A DNA stretch of 36,648 nt from Stentor roeselii (lineage: Eukaryota > Ciliophora > Heterotrichea > Heterotrichida > Stentoridae): NCBI GenBank assembly GCA_006503475.1, contig RSEH01000359.1, forward strand, positions 1 through 36,648, read 5' to 3'. Under the pieces are notes generated by a model. The model had not been told where the DNA came from. It saw nothing but the letters and a program-made list of their open reading frames with translations, and ran no database searches. Shown here one piece after another: positions 8,050-17,231 of this stretch; the first letter of the stretch is position 1; each line of letters starts with the position of its first letter. A program made the position numbers and the translations under genes.

Positions 8050-10068
8050 ATGAAAGCGCTACTTGAAGTCGCTGTATTCATCGATAAGTTCAGAAATGTT
8101 GATCTTGGACAGCAGGGACTTTACCAGCTTCAAGTTTCTGTTGTTTGTGACAAGAGTTCCATGAAAGCTCAACCGATCAATTTTCAGTCAGTTTTAAAGA
8201 ACTCGAAGAAAAACGATATTCTTCCTGGGACCATTTGTGAAGACTTCATCAGGTCACAAGCTTTTCTAGTCAGATACGCAGATGAAAAGGTGAAAATCCG
8301 TGAACTGTGCGAATTTTACCTCGAAATCGACCTGAGTGAAAATACCTCAAACAGCTCAAGCGTTAAAAGCAGCTCAGAGCACCAGAAGACTTTTTCCTTA
8401 TCAGTAAATATCGACTTGTACTACGAAGAACTAGGCACAAAACTTCGAAATCAATCAAGTCTAGAAAATGACCTGCGACTTTCCTCATCCAAGACAATTA
8501 AACTCGCTTCTCCCCTCAAAGGCCTGATCGAATACCTGCCAATCAACTTCACAGGAAAGTGGTTCAGCAGTGTAAGTTCAATGATCATGGTGGGCTTCTA
8601 CGACTACAAAGTCCCTTCCAGCGATTTGGGAGTTTTCGCTTCAGTCCTCTTCGCTGACAGCAAGGGTCTCATGAAAGACCAGCTGAGTCCAGAAGAAATC
8701 GAGGAAAAATTTGAAACTTTTATTCAAAAACTGGCTTTTGTTCACAAATATCTGAAAAAAAGGTTGGAAGATATCAGCGCTGCATGTTTTATTGAAGACC
8801 TCGACCTGCCCTTGAGTGTCAGGATGATGAACTTCGAAGACCCTGAACAAGCGAAAAATTTTACATCTGAACTTAAATGTTTAGACCCTGTCAGTGTCAC
8901 GGGCGAGATGCTCAAAGTTATCAAAACTATTGCTGCAGCTATTTATGAAACTTTTAACTTCATCAAAAATACTGTTGCTGGAAATATGCATAAAGTTACA
9001 AAATTCTTGGCAAAAAACTACTCTGCACAGCTCAAGGATACCTTTGCAGATTTCGTCAGAAAGGAAGAACTTGGAAATTCCTGGAAATTCGATATTTGCA
9101 GTAGTGAAGAAACTAAAAAGGATCATAAACGTAAAGCGAAGATTTTAAGGAAGAGTGGGTATTTAAAGGAAACTCTTCGTCTTCCTGTTCAAGAAGATGG
9201 ACTACTTGAGAAAATCACTAAACAACCAATTATTTTTGAAGAAGCATCTTACACACAAAATACTTTAACTGAATCTAAATCAGACTTTCATCTCATAGTC
9301 CTAGTTCACGGGTTCCAAGGAAACTCATTTGACTTAAGGACTCTTCGAAACTACATATCCCTAGTCTACCCGAAGGTCTTATTCCTCGAGTCGACCTTCA
9401 ACGAAAGTAAAACAGAAGGCGACATAAGAGAGATGGGTTCACGTCTTTCCCGTGAGTTGATATCTCATCTGACTTACAACTTTCCAGACAAGTCCCCAAA
9501 AATTTCATTCATAGGCCACTCACTGGGAGGCCTGATAATCCGAGCAGCCCTTCCTTACCTGGACTGCTTGTCAGACAGGATGCATCTGTTCATGAGTCTT
9601 TCAACTCCCCACCTGGGACTGATGTACCCAAGCAAGATCCTTGACGCCGGGATCTGGCTTTTAAAAAGAATGAAGAAGTCGAAAAGCATCAAACAGCTTT
9701 GTTTTGAAGACTACAGCAAAATCCAAGGCACTTGTCTCTTCATGCTCAGCAAAGAAGAAGGGCTTCAATGGTTTAAGTTCGTGGCTCTTGTCGGATCACT
9801 CAAAGATGACTACGCGCCTTTCGACTCTGCTCGCATTGAAGTGCCTGCGAAAGCGTCTAAAGACCCAGAAAGAGGAAATTTTTACATTCAGATGGCTCAT
9901 AATATATTACAGAAGCTCACAAGACAGAATATAGTGAAACTTGACGTGCACTTCAAACTCAAGAAGTCACTTGAAACCATGATTGGAAGAAGCGCTCATT
10001 TGCAGATACTTGAAAACGAGAACTTTTTGAAAATCCTTGTTTTTCATTACCCTGAGTTTTTTACTTGA
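8050..10068 (+). CDS. FAM135: FAM135-type lipase-like protein (DUF3657 plus DUF676)
   Basis: 672 aa, ATG start. The N-terminus (EVAVFIDKFRNVDLGQQGLY) matches the start of FAM135 proteins (DUF3657-type region). The C-terminal half is an alpha/beta hydrolase of the DUF676 serine-lipase type: FHLIVLVHGFQGNSFDLR with the oxyanion-region HG, nucleophile Ser491 in GHSLGG, STPHLG after it, an acid near DDYAPFDSARI, and His617 in MAHNIL. The family is thought to hydrolyse lipids, but substrates are poorly known. The protein is about half the length of animal FAM135, lacking the long middle insert. The start lies 2 nt past the kinesin stop with no intron to join them, so co-transcription or overlapping UTRs are implied. 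The gene ends in TGA, 24 nt from a convergent gene. Confidence 0.85.
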   Translation: MKALLEVAVFIDKFRNVDLGQQGLYQLQVSVVCDKSSMKAQPINFQSVLKNSKKNDILPGTICEDFIRSQAFLVRYADEKVKIRELCEFYLEIDLSENTSNSSSVKSSSEHQKTFSLSVNIDLYYEELGTKLRNQSSLENDLRLSSSKTIKLASPLKGLIEYLPINFTGKWFSSVSSMIMVGFYDYKVPSSDLGVFASVLFADSKGLMKDQLSPEEIEEKFETFIQKLAFVHKYLKKRLEDISAACFIEDLDLPLSVRMMNFEDPEQAKNFTSELKCLDPVSVTGEMLKVIKTIAAAIYETFNFIKNTVAGNMHKVTKFLAKNYSAQLKDTFADFVRKEELGNSWKFDICSSEETKKDHKRKAKILRKSGYLKETLRLPVQEDGLLEKITKQPIIFEEASYTQNTLTESKSDFHLIVLVHGFQGNSFDLRTLRNYISLVYPKVLFLESTFNESKTEGDIREMGSRLSRELISHLTYNFPDKSPKISFIGHSLGGLIIRAALPYLDCLSDRMHLFMSLSTPHLGLMYPSKILDAGIWLLKRMKKSKSIKQLCFEDYSKIQGTCLFMLSKEEGLQWFKFVALVGSLKDDYAPFDSARIEVPAKASKDPERGNFYIQMAHNILQKLTRQNIVKLDVHFKLKKSLETMIGRSAHLQILENENFLKILVFHYPEFFT

Positions 10069-10092
10069 TTGTATTTAATCGAGTTATTTACA

Positions 10093-11547
10093 TTAAGATC
10101 TTTTGAATTGGTTCTGGTAGTCTGGAGAGTCTTTCACTGCTTTTAGTTCAAGGACACTAGATTCCAGCATTTTTAAGTGATTTTCAAGACTGTTGACTTT
10201 TTCTTTCAGTCCTATGGTTTGCTCTTGATAGTAGTAACGAGCTTTTTCGGAGTTTTTCAGTTTGCTGCACAAGTCGTTTTCTTTAGAGATTAAGATTCGG
10301 TTTTCAGTCTTCAGTAAGTTGAGTTCTTCTTCGATTACTGACATTTGGGACTCGATCACTGAGTAGTCAGAAACGTTTGTATTGATTTCTGAAACTTTTA
10401 ACTTGCTTCTTGAGTTTTGGTGGCCCAGCATTTTCTTTAGTTCAACGATTTTTATTGACTTTCTTCTGAGTTTGTCGATCAGCGTTTCATCGCTGTCAGA
10501 AAATTTTAGTTTAAGTTCTTTCATTTTCTTCTGCTGTTTTGAATAAGCCAGCTTCATGTTTGAGTTTTCTTCTTCTAGTGATTTGCATTTTTCGTTTAAA
10601 AGTTTCGCTTTTTCATTTAGGTTCTTGTTGTGACTGCAAAGGTTTTCGATGAATCCTGGAATGTTTTGAAGTTCGTATTTGGAGCTGGTCATTTTCGACA
10701 GTAAGGTCTTCACTGGATTCAGGACTTTTTCGTGCTCAAAGAATCTCCTTCTAACTTCTTCATAATTTTGTATCAAAATTTTGTTTTCTTCAGTTACAAC
10801 CCTTACCTGTTCCTTCAACTCCAAGTTTTCCTTCTCCACTTTTCCCTTTTCCTTCCTTTCGAATTCCATCAATTTTTTGATTTCTTCGATTTCAAGTCCC
10901 TGATTATTTTTTTCTTTGCTTTTTAAACTTTCAATAGTTTCTTCCAACTTTTTGATCTTTGAGTCCTTTTTCTGAATGGTCAAGTCCATTTCAGCATTGA
11001 TTTCCTTGATAATATTATCTTTTCTCTTTATAGTTTTTTTCAGCCTAGTAATTTCATTTTCATATTCTTCGATATAGGTTTCATTGTCCTCTTCAATGGT
11101 GTTTTTTTTGAATTTTTCTCCGAACTCTTCAGTTTCCAACCGTTTATCTTTCGCAATCAAGGAAATTTCATTGCGAAGGTTATCGATCAGGTTGTTTTGA
11201 AGTTTAATGATGTAGTCCTGGTCTTTTAACAGGTCAGATGAACTCGCTGCTTTGTTTATTCGTTTCAACCTCTCCTTCGCCAGTCGAACTTTTTCGGATT
11301 CTAGGTTGGTCCGAGTGTTGCTTTTTTTGAAATCAAATGAATCGCTCGGCTCTGTGAAAAGCACTTCTCGGCTGTCTTGGGTCTTGAAGATCTTTTTAAG
11401 GGACTTCTGCCTGCCGAACAAAGGAGACTCGAACGAACTTTGGCTTTCGTCACGATTTGCATGAGACACGTCCGGGTCGACTTGAGATTTGCACGGCTTG
11501 TGTAGAGATTTCTTGTTTGAGTTGAATAGTTTAGACTTACTCATCAT
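10093..11547 (-). CDS. Coiled-coil protein related to the kinesin tail
   Basis: 484 aa with ATG start (a second ATG follows at once). Residues about 1-90 are polar with many Ser and Lys. About 95-460 are Lys/Glu/Leu heptad repeats typical of a long coiled coil, with breaks near residues 280-310 and 395-405. The segment encoded by 10174-10356 aligns without gaps to the kinesin coiled-coil end encoded by 7700-7882, sharing IEE..L, LKNSE and LK..V.SL.N.L; I count 26 identities in 61 positions. No motor or other catalytic domain is present. A cytoskeletal or partner-binding role is inference. It converges on the FAM135 gene with a 24-nt gap. Confidence 0.8.
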   Translation of the reverse strand: MMSKSKLFNSNKKSLHKPCKSQVDPDVSHANRDESQSSFESPLFGRQKSLKKIFKTQDSREVLFTEPSDSFDFKKSNTRTNLESEKVRLAKERLKRINKAASSSDLLKDQDYIIKLQNNLIDNLRNEISLIAKDKRLETEEFGEKFKKNTIEEDNETYIEEYENEITRLKKTIKRKDNIIKEINAEMDLTIQKKDSKIKKLEETIESLKSKEKNNQGLEIEEIKKLMEFERKEKGKVEKENLELKEQVRVVTEENKILIQNYEEVRRRFFEHEKVLNPVKTLLSKMTSSKYELQNIPGFIENLCSHNKNLNEKAKLLNEKCKSLEEENSNMKLAYSKQQKKMKELKLKFSDSDETLIDKLRRKSIKIVELKKMLGHQNSRSKLKVSEINTNVSDYSVIESQMSVIEEELNLLKTENRILISKENDLCSKLKNSEKARYYYQEQTIGLKEKVNSLENHLKMLESSVLELKAVKDSPDYQNQFKRS

Positions 11548-11974
11548 TTATTTAAGTTTAAGAAGATGATTAAGGAGTTTTTGTTTAATGGCTGTTTGGT
11601 TTTTATCAGATTTGAGATCTTTGGGGAAGAAGATCAGGATGAAGCATCATCGTTAATCAAACAATTCATTGAGTGGACTACTTCGGTCTATTAAGAGACT
11701 TGGCCATTAATTTCAATTACCGAATTAATATGAAAACTATGAAAGATTTTGCCAGAATGAACAAAAGGTTGGAAAATGCATCAAAATTAATAATCAAAAA
11801 CATCAAAATATCCTATAGTCCATCCAACTTAAATGATTATACATGCAAAAATCACAAGCTCATAATTCTCCAATCTCCTAAAATTCTTGAATTCCTTAAA
11901 AATCTTCACCAAGTCCTCACAAGCCATCAAGTCTCTCCAAACCTCTCCATTAAAAATCGAGCCACACCTTATAA
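11548..11974. promoter_or_regulatory. Divergent intergenic region upstream of ALDH6A1-type gene
   Basis: 427 nt between a minus-strand coiled-coil gene and the dehydrogenase gene. It is AT-rich, with ttataa directly abutting the dehydrogenase ATG (11969-11974). A plus-strand open frame runs through part of it into the dehydrogenase 5' end but has no recognisable protein and overlaps a certain gene, so I do not call it. Confidence 0.4.
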
Positions 11975-13498
11975 ATGGCGACTCTGCGACGACTATTCTC
12001 TTCAGTAGTAGAAAACAAACTACTGATCGGTGACAAGTGGGTCTCATCGCAAACCTCGACCTGGTTCGACATCCGAAACCCAGCAACCCAAGAACTAGTA
12101 GGCCGAGTGCCTCAAGTGCTGAAGTCCGAGTTCGACTCGGCAGTCGAAAACTCAAAACAAGCTTTTCATTCCTGGAAAGACATTCCAGTCCCAGCGCGTT
12201 TGAGACTAATCCGAAACTTTCTCGCACTTCTAAACGAAAACAAAGAAGAACTTGCACAAATCATTACTCGAGAAAACGGAAAACCATTAGGCGACTCAGC
12301 AGGAGACGTCTTCCGTGGCATTGAAGTAGTGGAGCACACTTTGTCATTCTCCTCACTCTTAATGGGCGAGTCGATGGAGAACCTCGCGAAGGACCTCGAC
12401 ACTTATTCTTACCGGCACCCTTTAGGAGTCGTCGCCTCGATTTCGCCTTTCAACTTCCCTGCAATGATCCCTCTCTGGAGCATTCCTGCAATCGTCGCCG
12501 GTAACACCCTGGTAATGAAGCCGAGTGAAAAAGTGGCAAGCACCAGTCAACGGATCTTTGAACTCTTCTTAAAAGCAGGCTTTCCCGCAGGGGTCGTCAA
12601 CATCGTCCACGGCGGAAAAGAAACAGTCGACTTCATCTGCCAGGACCCGACGATCAAGGCGGTTTCCTTCGTCGGCTCGAGCACTGTAGGCACTTACATT
12701 CACCAGCAGGCTTCTCACTATGGAAAACGAGTTCAATCAAACATGGCTGCCAAAAACCACGCCGTAGTCATGCCCGATGCTGATAAAGAAGACACTTTGA
12801 ACGCTTTGGTCTCTTCGGTTTATGGCGCTGCAGGTCAGAGGTGCATGGCCTTGAGTGTTATTGTTTTAGTCGGAGAGTCGCAGGAATGGGTCCCGGAACT
12901 GGTCGCGAAAGCGAAGACTTTGAAAGTTGGACCTGGAAATGATGTGAAAACTGATGTCGGACCTCTGAATACGGCTGACTTGAAAGCTCGAGTTGAGTGT
13001 TTCATTCAAAAAGGAGTCGAGGAAGGAGCGGCTCTGCTGCTGGATGGCCGTGGAGTGAATGTTCAGGGTTTTGAGAAAGGAAACTTTGTCGGTCCCACTG
13101 TTTTTGACCATGTGCTTCCTTCGCATACGGTTTATAAAGAGGAGATATTTGGGCCTGTCATGTGCATTGTTAGGGCCAACTCGCTTGATGAGGCCATCGC
13201 GCTTGTCAACAGTAACCCCTACGGCAACGGTACTGCGATTTTCACTCAAAATGGCAGCACTGCCCGAAGATATCAGCGAGAAATCGAGGCAGGACAGGTA
13301 GGTATCAACGTTCCAATTCCTGTACCACTACCCATGTTCAGCTTTACCGGCAACAAGGCCTCCTTCAGAGGCGACCTGAACTTTTACGGTAAAGGTGCTA
13401 TAAACTTCTTCACGCAGTGGAAGACGATCACCAGCAAATGGAAACGCGACGCTTCCGACAAGTCCAAGCTTTCCACGTCTTTCCCCACCATGCAGTAG
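11975..13498 (+). CDS. ALDH6A1: Methylmalonate-semialdehyde dehydrogenase (acylating), mitochondrial
   Basis: 507 aa, close to the family length. The enzyme converts methylmalonate and malonate semialdehydes to propionyl- and acetyl-CoA with NAD and CoA, in valine and pyrimidine catabolism. Seen: a basic amphipathic start ([12 protein letters not shown]) fitting a mitochondrial presequence; [19 protein letters not shown]; the cofactor-region motif [12 protein letters not shown]; the family-specific [15 protein letters not shown]; the catalytic Cys290 in [21 protein letters not shown]; and the C-terminal [18 protein letters not shown]. No intron or gap is visible against the family. The carboxypeptidase gene follows on the same strand after 38 nt. 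Confidence is high because the ALDH6-specific segments, not just general ALDH motifs, are present. Confidence 0.97.
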   Translation: MATLRRLFSSVVENKLLIGDKWVSSQTSTWFDIRNPATQELVGRVPQVLKSEFDSAVENSKQAFHSWKDIPVPARLRLIRNFLALLNENKEELAQIITRENGKPLGDSAGDVFRGIEVVEHTLSFSSLLMGESMENLAKDLDTYSYRHPLGVVASISPFNFPAMIPLWSIPAIVAGNTLVMKPSEKVASTSQRIFELFLKAGFPAGVVNIVHGGKETVDFICQDPTIKAVSFVGSSTVGTYIHQQASHYGKRVQSNMAAKNHAVVMPDADKEDTLNALVSSVYGAAGQRCMALSVIVLVGESQEWVPELVAKAKTLKVGPGNDVKTDVGPLNTADLKARVECFIQKGVEEGAALLLDGRGVNVQGFEKGNFVGPTVFDHVLPSHTVYKEEIFGPVMCIVRANSLDEAIALVNSNPYGNGTAIFTQNGSTARRYQREIEAGQVGINVPIPVPLPMFSFTGNKASFRGDLNFYGKGAINFFTQWKTITSKWKRDASDKSKLSTSFPTMQ

Positions 13499-13536
13499 TT
13501 AAAAAGTTACTTTTTAATCTTTTAATTAAATACGTT

Positions 13537-15741
13537 ATGAGTGTCGATTTTTCAAATTCGTGCCAAGACACTGCCACTGATAGCAACTTGAATGAAACGA
13601 ATCAGGATTTCGATCTTTATAAGTTCATTCCGCCTCCCAACCCTTTGATTCCGAAGAATAAATACACGGAAAGTGCGCCTAAGTCACTCTTGCAACTCGG
13701 AGTTGTTAAGAGATTTGTTGGAATTGAAAATGAAGACCCGCTTTTCGAGGTGGATAAAGAAGAGGAACACTTTTTACAACCTGAAACTACGATTTCGTCG
13801 TTTTATGCTTCGAGAAACGTGGTTTTTAAAAGAAATTCGGAAAATTCTGAGTTTATCAATATTAATAAATTCAGTTGCAAAACGGAAAAGTCGGCAAAAC
13901 TGTTCATGAATTTGAATACGAGAACTTTGAATCAGTCTAGTCTCGTGTTTGAAAGCAGGTTTGAGAGCGGAAATCTAGATCTTGCTGTTAAGGTCAGTGA
14001 TTTTGAGTATAATCTTTTGATGCAAAATGATATTAATACTAGGGGACACACTCAATGGTTTTACTTCAGAGTTTCAAACACCCAGCAACAAAGCTACAAG
14101 TTCAACATCTTAAACTTCACCAAGCCAGACTCACTCTTCAACCACGGTATGAAAGTTCTAATCTACTCAGAGTTCGAAAACGTCCAAAAAGGTTCAAGTT
14201 GGTTCCGGGGGGGAGAAGAAATAAAATACTTCCAAAACAGTTTAAAACGCGGCAACAAGTACTTCTTCACCCTTTCCTTTTCCTACATTTTCCCTCATCC
14301 AAACGACGTGGTTTACTTCGCTTACAGTTTTCCATACACCTACAGTCACCTGATGGAAGACTTGCAAAAAGTAGAGAATCTGAACTTTGTGAACCGAAAA
14401 CTTCTCTGCTTTTCCATCGGCGGCAACCGTTGCGACTACCTGACAATCACCGCGCCTGGGTCCCCCGAAGAGCTGAAAAGCAGAAAAGGAGTCTTTTTCA
14501 CTGCCAGGGTCCACCCTGGAGAAACTGTTGGGTCCTGGATGGCCCGGGGACTTATCGAGTTCTTGACAAGTTCCCATTCGCAAGCTGAGGACTTGAGGAA
14601 GAAGTTTGTCTTTAAAATCGTTCCAATGATGAACCCTGATGGAGTCATCAACGGGAACTACCGATGTGGACTTGCTGGAGTTGATTTGAATAGAAGATGG
14701 AAAAATCCTCATGAAAAAATTCATCCAACTGTCTATCATTGCAAGAAACTTATCAAGGCTTTTGCAAAGGAAAGGAAAGTTGAATTGATTTGTGACTTTC
14801 ATGGACATTCAAGGAGGAAAAATGTATTTGCTTATGGGTGCAATGTCAGTGAAAATCCTTTTGTTACTAGAGCTTTTCCTTGGGTTTTGTCGAAGATTTC
14901 TCAGTTTTTTTCTTTTCGGTTTTGCTCGTTTAGAATGCAGAAGGCAAAGGAAGGCACCATGCGGATTTGCTTGTTTAAGGAGATAAAGGTTCCACTCGTT
15001 TATACCATTGAAGCTTCCTTTTGTGGGTGTGACTCGAATGCTGGACTGAGTCAGACTCATTTTACGACGAAGAATTTGGAAAGGATGGGGCAAGATGTAT
15101 GCACTGCTCTTCTCTCATTCTCATCTCACCCAGACCCAAGCAACCCTCTCATGCAAGACTTCATCGAAAACAAAAATCTTCTCGAAGAAAACGATTTCGA
15201 CAGCTCAGGAAGCGACTCAGACCCTTCGGAGGACAACCTCGACTCCAAAGAACTAAAAGTTCTTTACAACAAAGAAAAAAGCGCGAAAGTTTTAACTAAA
15301 CTACGCAAAAAAGTCAGGTCTGAATCAACAGCGAAAAAAGAACTACAGCCAAAGGCCAGCTTTTGCAAGCAGGTCCTTCAAAGCAGCAGGGAAGTGAAAC
15401 AAAAAAGTTACTTCGCGAAGCCTTTAGGGAGAAAAACTGCCGTCACAGGCAGAGAAAGGAATTTTTTCTCTTTGCCTTATTTTAGCCTTAATGGAAAGAA
15501 AGTCAGGGATCAAGGAAGTCAAACGTTTAGAGATGATAAAGGCAACTTAATTGATGAGCCTGGGGAAAAAGTTGACAGGTGCTTTAGTGTTGTTTCTGGA
15601 AATGACTTTGAAAAGTCTAATGAAAATTCTTTTATTTTTAAACCGAAAAATGCCTTGCCGAGTATTGGAAAGAATAACAAAACTTTTGTGAATTTTGTTA
15701 TTGGGGAAAAAATGAAGACTGGTTGTAATTTTAAGAGTTAG
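13537..15741 (+). CDS. AGBL: Cytosolic carboxypeptidase (AGBL/CCP family), tubulin deglutamylase-like
   Basis: 734 aa from ATG 13537; the frame is open further upstream, but that part overlaps the dehydrogenase and lacks an ATG. It is an M14 zinc carboxypeptidase of the Nna1/CCP group, which shortens glutamate chains on tubulin. Seen: the CCP N-domain (HTQWFYFRVSN); zinc ligands His326 and Glu329 in VHPGE and His422 in DFHGHS; NPDG; GNYRC; DLNRRW at 383-388; and catalytic Glu492 in YTIEASFCG. All expected catalytic residues are present. The N-terminal FIPPPNPLIPKN recalls the CCP2/CCP3 branch, a tentative placement. After about residue 525 comes a polar, Ser/Lys-rich tail of roughly 200 residues, probably disordered. 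It fits a cell rich in cilia and cortical microtubules. Confidence 0.93.
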   Translation: MSVDFSNSCQDTATDSNLNETNQDFDLYKFIPPPNPLIPKNKYTESAPKSLLQLGVVKRFVGIENEDPLFEVDKEEEHFLQPETTISSFYASRNVVFKRNSENSEFININKFSCKTEKSAKLFMNLNTRTLNQSSLVFESRFESGNLDLAVKVSDFEYNLLMQNDINTRGHTQWFYFRVSNTQQQSYKFNILNFTKPDSLFNHGMKVLIYSEFENVQKGSSWFRGGEEIKYFQNSLKRGNKYFFTLSFSYIFPHPNDVVYFAYSFPYTYSHLMEDLQKVENLNFVNRKLLCFSIGGNRCDYLTITAPGSPEELKSRKGVFFTARVHPGETVGSWMARGLIEFLTSSHSQAEDLRKKFVFKIVPMMNPDGVINGNYRCGLAGVDLNRRWKNPHEKIHPTVYHCKKLIKAFAKERKVELICDFHGHSRRKNVFAYGCNVSENPFVTRAFPWVLSKISQFFSFRFCSFRMQKAKEGTMRICLFKEIKVPLVYTIEASFCGCDSNAGLSQTHFTTKNLERMGQDVCTALLSFSSHPDPSNPLMQDFIENKNLLEENDFDSSGSDSDPSEDNLDSKELKVLYNKEKSAKVLTKLRKKVRSESTAKKELQPKASFCKQVLQSSREVKQKSYFAKPLGRKTAVTGRERNFFSLPYFSLNGKKVRDQGSQTFRDDKGNLIDEPGEKVDRCFSVVSGNDFEKSNENSFIFKPKNALPSIGKNNKTFVNFVIGEKMKTGCNFKS

Positions 15742-16082
15742 TTTAAATGATAGTGCTTTTGGGATGTTCTTGGTCAATCTTGAATGAATGTAAGTATTTT
15801 TGATAAATAGCTGTTTAGATATAGTAGGCTTAATTCTTCTGAATCATGAAATAGCCTTGATCTCAAATATTTCTGTTGAAAATTAATAATTGTAAAGTAA
15901 ATTTACATGATAACCTCCGTCTAACCATAAATCTTTTAGCATATTCCATAAAGATCTTCATCATAAACCTCTGTCTACATATTAATCTATTCAGCATATT
16001 CAATAAAGATCTTAACAATAACCCTCTATCTACCTATTAATCTATTCATCATCTTCAATAAATATCTTAATCATAATCTTAT
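15742..16082. other. Intergenic spacer holding a 55-nt tandem repeat
   Basis: 341 nt between the carboxypeptidase and the RBR ligase, both plus strand. The right half is the repeat listed separately; the left half is plain AT-rich sequence with nothing I can name. Confidence 0.6.
15910..16072 (+). repeat. About 55-nt tandem repeat, three copies
   Basis: Copies at 15910-15962 (53 nt), 15963-16017 (55 nt) and 16018-16072 (55 nt), followed by a truncated start of a fourth (ataatctta). Each reads approximately ataa-cctctgtctac-tattaatctattc-gcatattcaataaagatctta. The second and third copies are the most alike. The array ends 10 nt before the RBR ligase ATG, so it fills the expected promoter or 5' leader. 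Confidence 0.8.
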
Positions 16083-17213
16083 ATGATCTATAAACATAAA
16101 AATATGAATCCAGACGCTGACCCGATGCTCCAAATTTCTCCAGCTTCTCTCAATAAGCAATTATCAAAGCTTTCCCAAATAATCTCCAATCCAAACTCAC
16201 AACTAAACGAGCAGGTTCTACAAAATTACCTATCAAAACTTATCTATTTCTCCAACCTCTTCAACATGACCTTGAAAGTCGAGATAAAATTCGACAACTA
16301 CCTTTGCCTCCAATGCCAAAAAGTAATTCCAAAGCTTTCCATAAACGATTCTCTTAAACTCGAATGCAATCAGCACGTTTTCTGCTCAGTCGACTGTGCA
16401 AACATCTTCATAAAGATCTACACAGAAGACGACATTTTGAACTTCAGTCATCTGAGATGTGTTCCCTGCAACATTCGAATGACTAGAAAGTTTTTAGAAG
16501 GGATTTATGGACAAGCGGAATTCAGAGATATGCTGAACAAGGCTTCAGCTATGCGAGAAATGAAATTTTCCTGTGATATCTGTGGAGGAGAGTTCAAGAT
16601 AAGTGAGGGAATCACTTTAGACTGCAATCACAGGTTCTGTGAAGGTTGTTTGAAGATGGATCTGGAACTGAAAATCGGCGAAAGCAAAGTCACTGATGAG
16701 GACCTGCAATGTCCTCAAGGCGATAACCAGCTAATCGACATCAACATCATCAGACATATCGTAAGTCCTGAGATTTTTGCTAAGTTTGAAAGGTTTAGAA
16801 TCAATCTTTATAGACCTGATGACCTGCAAGATGATGAACTTTTCTTTGAATGTCATGGTGTTAACTGTGAAAATCGTATAATTTTACCTGTCACTGATCA
16901 AGAATACAAGTGCACTGGATGTGGCTTTACTAGTTGTCCTAGATGTGGAGACGTTGTTCATAAAGGAGTCAGTTGTGAAGCTTTTAAACAATGGAAAGCC
17001 GAGAATGATCAGGCAGACGCTAAGTTCCAGGAACTAATGAAAAACTCTCAGTGGATAAAGTGCCCCTGGTGTCAACAGGTCATCGAAAGAATCTCTGGAT
17101 GCAAATACATGACCTGCTTTTCATCATCTTGCCGAGGAAAGAGATATCTTTGCTTTGACTGCAAACAAGGCCTTGCAAGTGATCATGCACCCCACCCTTG
17201 TGTGACTCCTTAG
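16083..17213 (+). CDS. RBR-type (RING-IBR-RING2) E3 ubiquitin ligase
   Basis: 376 aa, ATG start (a second Met at residue 9 is an alternative). RBR ligases take ubiquitin from an E2 onto a RING2 cysteine before transfer to substrate. Seen: RING1 from about residue 164 (CDICGGEF, CNHRFCEGC, CPQ); IBR from about 257 (CHGVNC, YKCTGCGFTSCPRCG, HKGVSC); RING2 from about 327 (CPWCQQVIERISGCKYMTC, ending CFDCKQG and HAPHPC). The likely catalytic residue is Cys340 in SGCKYMTC, where Tyr replaces the His common in this motif. An extra Cys-rich segment (about 75-150: CLQCQ, CNQHVFCSVDC, CVPCNIRM) resembles a second RING. The frame ends with two TAG in a row; a 15-nt GT-AG stretch there is discussed under findings. 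Confidence 0.9.
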   Translation: MIYKHKNMNPDADPMLQISPASLNKQLSKLSQIISNPNSQLNEQVLQNYLSKLIYFSNLFNMTLKVEIKFDNYLCLQCQKVIPKLSINDSLKLECNQHVFCSVDCANIFIKIYTEDDILNFSHLRCVPCNIRMTRKFLEGIYGQAEFRDMLNKASAMREMKFSCDICGGEFKISEGITLDCNHRFCEGCLKMDLELKIGESKVTDEDLQCPQGDNQLIDINIIRHIVSPEIFAKFERFRINLYRPDDLQDDELFFECHGVNCENRIILPVTDQEYKCTGCGFTSCPRCGDVVHKGVSCEAFKQWKAENDQADAKFQELMKNSQWIKCPWCQQVIERISGCKYMTCFSSSCRGKRYLCFDCKQGLASDHAPHPCVTP

Positions 17214-17231
17214 TAGTTTAATATTCCAATA

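Noticed and set aside
11673-12008. Plus-strand open frame of 92-111 codons upstream of and overlapping the dehydrogenase
   Set aside because: It overlaps a certain gene start in another frame, has low-complexity AT-driven composition and no recognisable domain.
13417-13536. Upstream extension of the carboxypeptidase frame
   Set aside because: It overlaps the dehydrogenase 3' end, has no supporting similarity, and a good ATG lies at 13537.
14055-14588. 177-codon frame inside the carboxypeptidase gene
   Set aside because: It lies wholly inside a gene with all catalytic motifs in another frame, and its Arg/Pro/Leu-rich product looks like a shadow.
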